Source of the DNA: Sphingomonadaceae bacterium
GTDB lineage: Bacteria; Pseudomonadota; Alphaproteobacteria; Sphingomonadales; Sphingomonadaceae
Reading direction: 5' to 3'
Length of the DNA stretch: 7,839 nt
Assembly: GCA_947446935.1 (NCBI GenBank)
Contig: CANFIV010000059.1
Span: forward strand, 1 to 7,839
This document shows positions 5,285 through 7,839 of this stretch, piece by piece. Every line of letters starts with the position of its first letter. Positions within the stretch are counted from its first letter, which is position 1. The position numbers were made by a program, and so were the translations under genes. The notes under the pieces are model-generated. The model was not told the DNA's origin and did not search any database. It saw nothing but the letters and a program-made list of their open reading frames with translations.

Positions 5285-6744
5285 CGCGGCGGATTCAATA
5301 GATCCGACGTCGTGCTTGGCCGCACGATATACTTCGTGTTTGCCTTCGGCGCAGGCGGCGGGGGGGTTGCGGCAATCTCGGTGATCGCCGCCGCAGGCGT
5401 CGCGCCCGGGGCCACGACCCGCCAGATCACCCCGCCAGTGTCATCACTTACCAGAAGTGCGCCGTCCTTCGCGAACGTCACCCAAGTCGGGCGGCCGTGC
5501 GCAGTGTTCTCCTTTGTGAGGAACCCGGTCAGGACCGGTACCGGAGGCATGGGAAGGGCATTGCCGTTGTTGTCAAACCGCACGAAGACCACATCATAGC
5601 CCGAAAGCGGCTTGCGGTTCCACGAGCCATGCCGCGCCACGAACGCACCGCTGGCAAAGCGCTCGCCCATCAGGTTGCCGCCGCGCGCGAAGGCCAGTCC
5701 CAGCGCAGCAACATGTGCGCCGAGGCCATATTCGGGCTTTCGGACATATTCGAGCAGGTACTCCGGCATGGGATCGGTCACCCGCCAATCGATGTTCTTC
5801 TTCCAGTAGGCCCAGGGCCAGCCGTATTGCGCGCCCAGCGGCACATTGGTCAGGTAATCGGGCACGAGGTCCGATCCCAACATGTCGCGCTCGTTGACCG
5901 TAGTCCAAAGCTCGCCGCTGCGCGGATTCCAGTCTAGCCCGTTGGGATTGCGCAGGCCCTCGGCATAAGTTCGCGAGCTGTGCTTGGTAAAATCGTACTC
6001 GTAGATCGCGGCACGGCCTTTCTCGATACCAAGCCCGCGTTCGCCGATATTCGAGGCAGAGCCGACCGTAACATAGAGCCGTGTGCCATCAGGGCTCGCC
6101 AGCAGATTGCGCGCCCAATGATTGCCACCACCGGGCAGGTCCATGAGCTTTTCAGGCTTGCCTTCCAGCGTGGTCTGCCCCGGCGTGAACGGCCACGAAA
6201 CAACCCCATTGTGGTTGCCGACGTAAAGCCGCCCCTCGCGAAGCACCATGCCAAATGGCGAATCCAGCCCTGGATTGCTCATCACGAAGCGTTGGTCGGC
6301 CACCCCGTCGCCATTGGTGTCGCGCAACACCACGATTTTGTTGGGCGATGCTTCACCTGCCCCGGCCGCAGACATCAAGTATCCCATGACAAGCCCGGTG
6401 ATACCGCCCGGTCCGCTTTCCTTCGGGCCGTTGGTCTCGGCTGCCAGCACATCGCCATTAGGCAGAACTGTAAGCGTGCGCGGGTGATCCAGTTTGTCGG
6501 CAAAGCGTGTCACCGTCAGCCCCTGCGCCGCCACGGGAGCCGCGCCGTCCGCCCAACCGATCGGCTTGGCGATACCTATTGTCGGAAACCATTGCGGCGC
6601 AGCTTCGGCCAGCTGCGGCTTGGGACCGGTGGTCTTGTCGAGGTCGAACTGGGCCTTGTCGCCGCGCAGCACCCAGACCGCAAAGAGGCCAAGAGCAACG
6701 ATTGAGATGGTGAGCCCGATCAGGGCCTTGCGCATGGTGGTCAT
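5281..6744 (-). CDS. Sorbosone-dehydrogenase-like PQQ-type beta-propeller protein, N-terminally anchored
   Basis: This predicted periplasmic enzyme belongs to the soluble glucose/sorbosone dehydrogenase (GSDH) superfamily; characterised members oxidise sugars with PQQ. With the start at 6744 it has 487 aa. Residues 1-30 (two basic residues, then hydrophobic 7-26) are a signal peptide or single membrane anchor with no clear cleavage site. The propeller follows, from about 74 to 446: PNGDVLAAETNGP at 95-107, calcium-loop-like DTNGDGVAD at 142-150, SPFGM 162-166, GGGNHWARN at 205-213 (His209, equivalent to the PQQ/catalytic His region), GLRNPNGLDWNP at 263-274 (Arg265), QYGWPWAYW 306-314 and RHGSWNR at 371-377. 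The end is a Pro/Ala-rich tail (about 447-487). The frame continues upstream to a GTG at 6801, but the ATG at 6744 or 6735 puts the signal segment at the N-terminus; neither has a strong ribosome binding site. The real substrate, and whether PQQ is used, are uncertain. No PQQ synthesis genes are in the window. Confidence 0.88.
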   Translation of the reverse strand: MTTMRKALIGLTISIVALGLFAVWVLRGDKAQFDLDKTTGPKPQLAEAAPQWFPTIGIAKPIGWADGAAPVAAQGLTVTRFADKLDHPRTLTVLPNGDVLAAETNGPKESGPGGITGLVMGYLMSAAGAGEASPNKIVVLRDTNGDGVADQRFVMSNPGLDSPFGMVLREGRLYVGNHNGVVSWPFTPGQTTLEGKPEKLMDLPGGGNHWARNLLASPDGTRLYVTVGSASNIGERGLGIEKGRAAIYEYDFTKHSSRTYAEGLRNPNGLDWNPRSGELWTTVNERDMLGSDLVPDYLTNVPLGAQYGWPWAYWKKNIDWRVTDPMPEYLLEYVRKPEYGLGAHVAALGLAFARGGNLMGERFASGAFVARHGSWNRKPLSGYDVVFVRFDNNGNALPMPPVPVLTGFLTKENTAHGRPTWVTFAKDGALLVSDDTGGVIWRVVAPGATPAAAITEIAATPPPPAPKANTKYIVRPSTTSDLLNPPR

Positions 6745-6858
6745 GATCCAGAACTTAGGAGCCGGACCCGCTTCCCGCAATGGCCCAATCCTGCAAGGCA
6801 CGGTTTGAACTTGCTGGCGAAAGTTGCGCCACGCGACTTGGACGGCTCACCTTGCTAT

Positions 6859-6862
6859 GAGG
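6859..6862 (+). promoter_or_regulatory. Ribosome binding site that decides the fRMsr start
   Basis: GAGG lies 6 bases before ATG 6869. It overlaps the alternative in-frame ATG at 6857, which lacks a comparable site, so 6869 is preferred. Confidence 0.6.
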
Positions 6863-6868
6863 CAGGCC

Positions 6869-7351
6869 ATGTACGATTTTACACCGACCCCGGGACAACC
6901 CAAATCCGCGCTTTACCGCGATCTGCTCGAAGCCGCGCTCGCGATCACCGAGGGCGAAACCGACGCCGTCGCGAATATGGCCAATTGCGCTGCGCTCCTC
7001 GCCGGTTTCCTCTCCGATCTCAATTGGTCGGGTTTCTACCGGATGATCGGCGACGAACTCGTGCTTGGCCCCTTTGCAGGGAGGCCTGCCTGCATTCGTA
7101 TCGCTCTCGGCAAGGGTGTTTGCGGCGCTGCTGCGGCCACCGGCAAGACACAGCTCGTTGCGGACGTGCACGCCTTCCCCGGCCATATCGCCTGCGATGC
7201 CGCCAGCCGGTCTGAGCTCGTCGTACCGGTGCGGCGCGGAGGTGCGGTTATCGCGGTGATTGATCTCGACAGTCCGCTGCTGGCGCGCTTCGATGCCGAA
7301 GACGCGGCCGGGATCGAAGCGCTGGCCGCCGCCATCGCAGATCGCATCTGA
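6869..7351 (+). CDS. msrC: Free methionine-(R)-sulfoxide reductase, GAF domain (fRMsr)
   Basis: The enzyme reduces free L-methionine-(R)-sulfoxide to methionine using thioredoxin, as part of cytoplasmic oxidative-damage repair. The 160-aa protein is a single GAF domain, the normal family length. Three cysteines at 75, 85 and 109 have the same spacing (10 and 24) as Cys84, Cys94 and Cys118 of the E. coli enzyme, with Cys109 matching the catalytic Cys. Glu116, Asp132 and Asp134 match E. coli Glu125, Asp141 and Asp143, which bind the substrate. Characteristic strings are NWSGFYR at 52-58, GKGVCGAAA at 81-89, FPGHIACDAASRSE at 103-116 and VIDLDSP at 130-136. The start at 6869 has GAGG 6 bases upstream; in-frame ATG 6857 and TTG 6824 are possible but less likely. 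An extra Cys40 is not part of the known triad. It is divergent from the PQQ-type gene, with 124 bases between starts. Confidence 0.94.
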   Translation: MYDFTPTPGQPKSALYRDLLEAALAITEGETDAVANMANCAALLAGFLSDLNWSGFYRMIGDELVLGPFAGRPACIRIALGKGVCGAAAATGKTQLVADVHAFPGHIACDAASRSELVVPVRRGGAVIAVIDLDSPLLARFDAEDAAGIEALAAAIADRI

Positions 7352-7428
7352 TCTGTTCGCCGCTGCGCCGTCCTAAGTTGGGCCGGGTTGTACCGATTCG
7401 GGTCAGGCGGAAAAGCGCACATAGTCTC

Positions 7429-7459
7429 GGGGTAAACCCCATGGTAAAGTTTGGGTTAC
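7429..7459. repeat. Clustered short repeats upstream of the glycine-zipper gene
   Basis: GGGG and CCCC flank TAAA at 7429-7440. GGTAAA is repeated at 7431-7436 and 7443-7448, exactly 12 bases apart. GTAAACCC (7432-7439) also forms an imperfect inverted repeat with GGGTTAC (7453-7459). The cluster is more AT-rich than its surroundings and lies 48-78 bases before the start codon at 7507, a reasonable place for a promoter or operator. No convincing -35/-10 pair was found. Confidence 0.35.
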
Positions 7460-7496
7460 TTCGCTGGCCCGATCCCGGGTCGGTGACAGCAACTCA

Positions 7497-7501
7497 GAGG
7501 A
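7497..7501 (+). promoter_or_regulatory. Ribosome binding site of the glycine-zipper gene
   Basis: GAGGA is 5 bases before ATG 7507, a strong site that fixes the start of a gene lacking a stop codon inside the window. Confidence 0.7.
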
Positions 7502-7506
7502 TATCC

Positions 7507-7839
7507 ATGGCCCACCCCCTCAACGGCCTGATCGCAACGGCTGTTCTGCTTGGCACACTGCTTCCCGGACTGGCGCAAGCCCAGCCGGTTGGCCCCGCTG
7601 GCACAACGGTCCCGGGGGTTTGGCAGGGCCGCTGGGAAGGCGGTGTTTGGCAGGGGCAGTGGACCCCGGCCAATCCGGCCTATGGCTACGTTCCGACCCC
7701 CTCGGGGGCTTATCCCGTACCAAGCGACCCGAACGAGGCTGCTTTGGCCGAGCGGTGCCGCGAGGACGGCCGCCAGGGCAGCAACGTTGGCGGCGCCTTG
7801 ATCGGTGGCGTTGTTGGCGGGGTGATCGGCAACAGAGTC
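7507..7839 (+). CDS. Exported glycine-zipper (2TM-like) protein, 5' part only
   Basis: The 111 codons seen run off the window end without a stop. The ATG at 7507 follows GAGGA by 5 bases. A signal peptide is clear: a hydrophobic core at about 8-22, then a cleavage motif A-Q-A at 23-25, so the mature protein should begin near Gln26 and be periplasmic or in the outer membrane. A tryptophan motif is duplicated (GVWQGRW at 37-43, GVWQGQW at 46-52), followed by a Pro/Tyr-rich linker (53-75). Then come a charged segment with a lone Cys84 and a glycine zipper from 91 (VGGALIGGVVGGVIGNR, 94-110) of the glycine-zipper 2TM type, as seen in SlyB/Rick17-kDa-like envelope proteins. Those often pack helices in membranes and continue for another 30-60 residues. 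There is no lipobox. Function is unknown beyond envelope association. Confidence 0.82.
   Translation, partial: MAHPLNGLIATAVLLGTLLPGLAQAQPVGPAGTTVPGVWQGRWEGGVWQGQWTPANPAYGYVPTPSGAYPVPSDPNEAALAERCREDGRQGSNVGGALIGGVVGGVIGNRV

Noticed and set aside
5980..6705. 241-aa + strand frame opposite the PQQ-type dehydrogenase
   Set aside because: Shadow frame of a conserved beta-propeller gene; the product has no family features.
6745..6801. 19-residue N-terminal extension of the PQQ-type dehydrogenase from GTG 6801
   Set aside because: It would put 19 polar/Pro-rich residues before the hydrophobic signal segment and has no clear ribosome binding site.
6824..6868. Earlier starts of fRMsr at TTG 6824 or ATG 6857
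   Set aside because: Neither has a spaced ribosome binding site, while ATG 6869 has GAGG 6 bases upstream and begins with the usual MYDFTP-like N-terminus.
7520..7723. - strand frame and + strand frame 7550-7801 over the glycine-zipper gene
   Set aside because: The frame starting at ATG 7507 has a strong ribosome binding site, a signal peptide with A-Q-A cleavage and a glycine zipper; the other frames have none of these.
1..7839. CRISPR arrays, transposons, toxin-antitoxin pairs, tRNA or rRNA genes
   Set aside because: I looked for regular repeat-spacer units, transposase motifs with terminal repeats, small paired genes and tRNA-like cloverleafs and saw none. Intergenic regions are all under 200 bases.

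Overview
This is a GC-rich stretch of bacterial chromosome whose gene content points to an alphaproteobacterium, most likely a sphingomonad (Novosphingobium/Erythrobacter-like). The assignment rests on remembered protein resemblance: a CarD C-terminal region of alphaproteobacterial type, a DUF2807 lipoprotein with GSG turns, an acyl-CoA dehydrogenase of the long DmdC-like class and a DUF815 ATPase. No database search was possible. The window reads as ordinary core or housekeeping DNA. I saw no insertion sequence, phage, CRISPR array, tRNA or rRNA.

Left part (1-1738, all + strand): the 3' end of a carD/cdnL transcription-regulator gene, cut by the window edge, ends at two tandem hairpins, the second a strong intrinsic terminator. 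Two lipoprotein genes follow: a 251-aa DUF2807 protein with seven regularly spaced GSG/GNG turns (predicted beta-solenoid), and a 103-aa helical lipoprotein that appears to start at TTG.

Middle (1744-5284): tsaC/sua5 (tRNA threonylcarbamoyladenosine synthesis) lies on the - strand, ending 5 bases from the small lipoprotein gene. It is transcribed divergently from an acyl-CoA dehydrogenase gene across a 47-base spacer. That spacer holds a perfect 9-bp inverted repeat whose right arm contains the dehydrogenase ribosome binding site. The dehydrogenase overlaps a DUF815 AAA+ ATPase gene by GTGA, so the two are probably co-translated.

Right part (5281-7839): a membrane-anchored or exported sorbosone-dehydrogenase-like (PQQ-type beta-propeller) gene lies on the - strand; its stop codon overlaps that of the ATPase gene in a shared TTAA. 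Divergent from it is a free methionine-(R)-sulfoxide reductase (GAF domain) with the cysteine and acid spacing of the E. coli enzyme. Last comes the 5' part of an exported glycine-zipper protein with a duplicated tryptophan motif, cut by the window end.

The genes do not form one obvious pathway. The only tight functional unit suggested by layout is dehydrogenase plus ATPase. The observations most worth checking are the hairpin over the dehydrogenase ribosome binding site and the coupling of that enzyme to an uncharacterised ATPase. I did not find convincing evidence of a new biological system.
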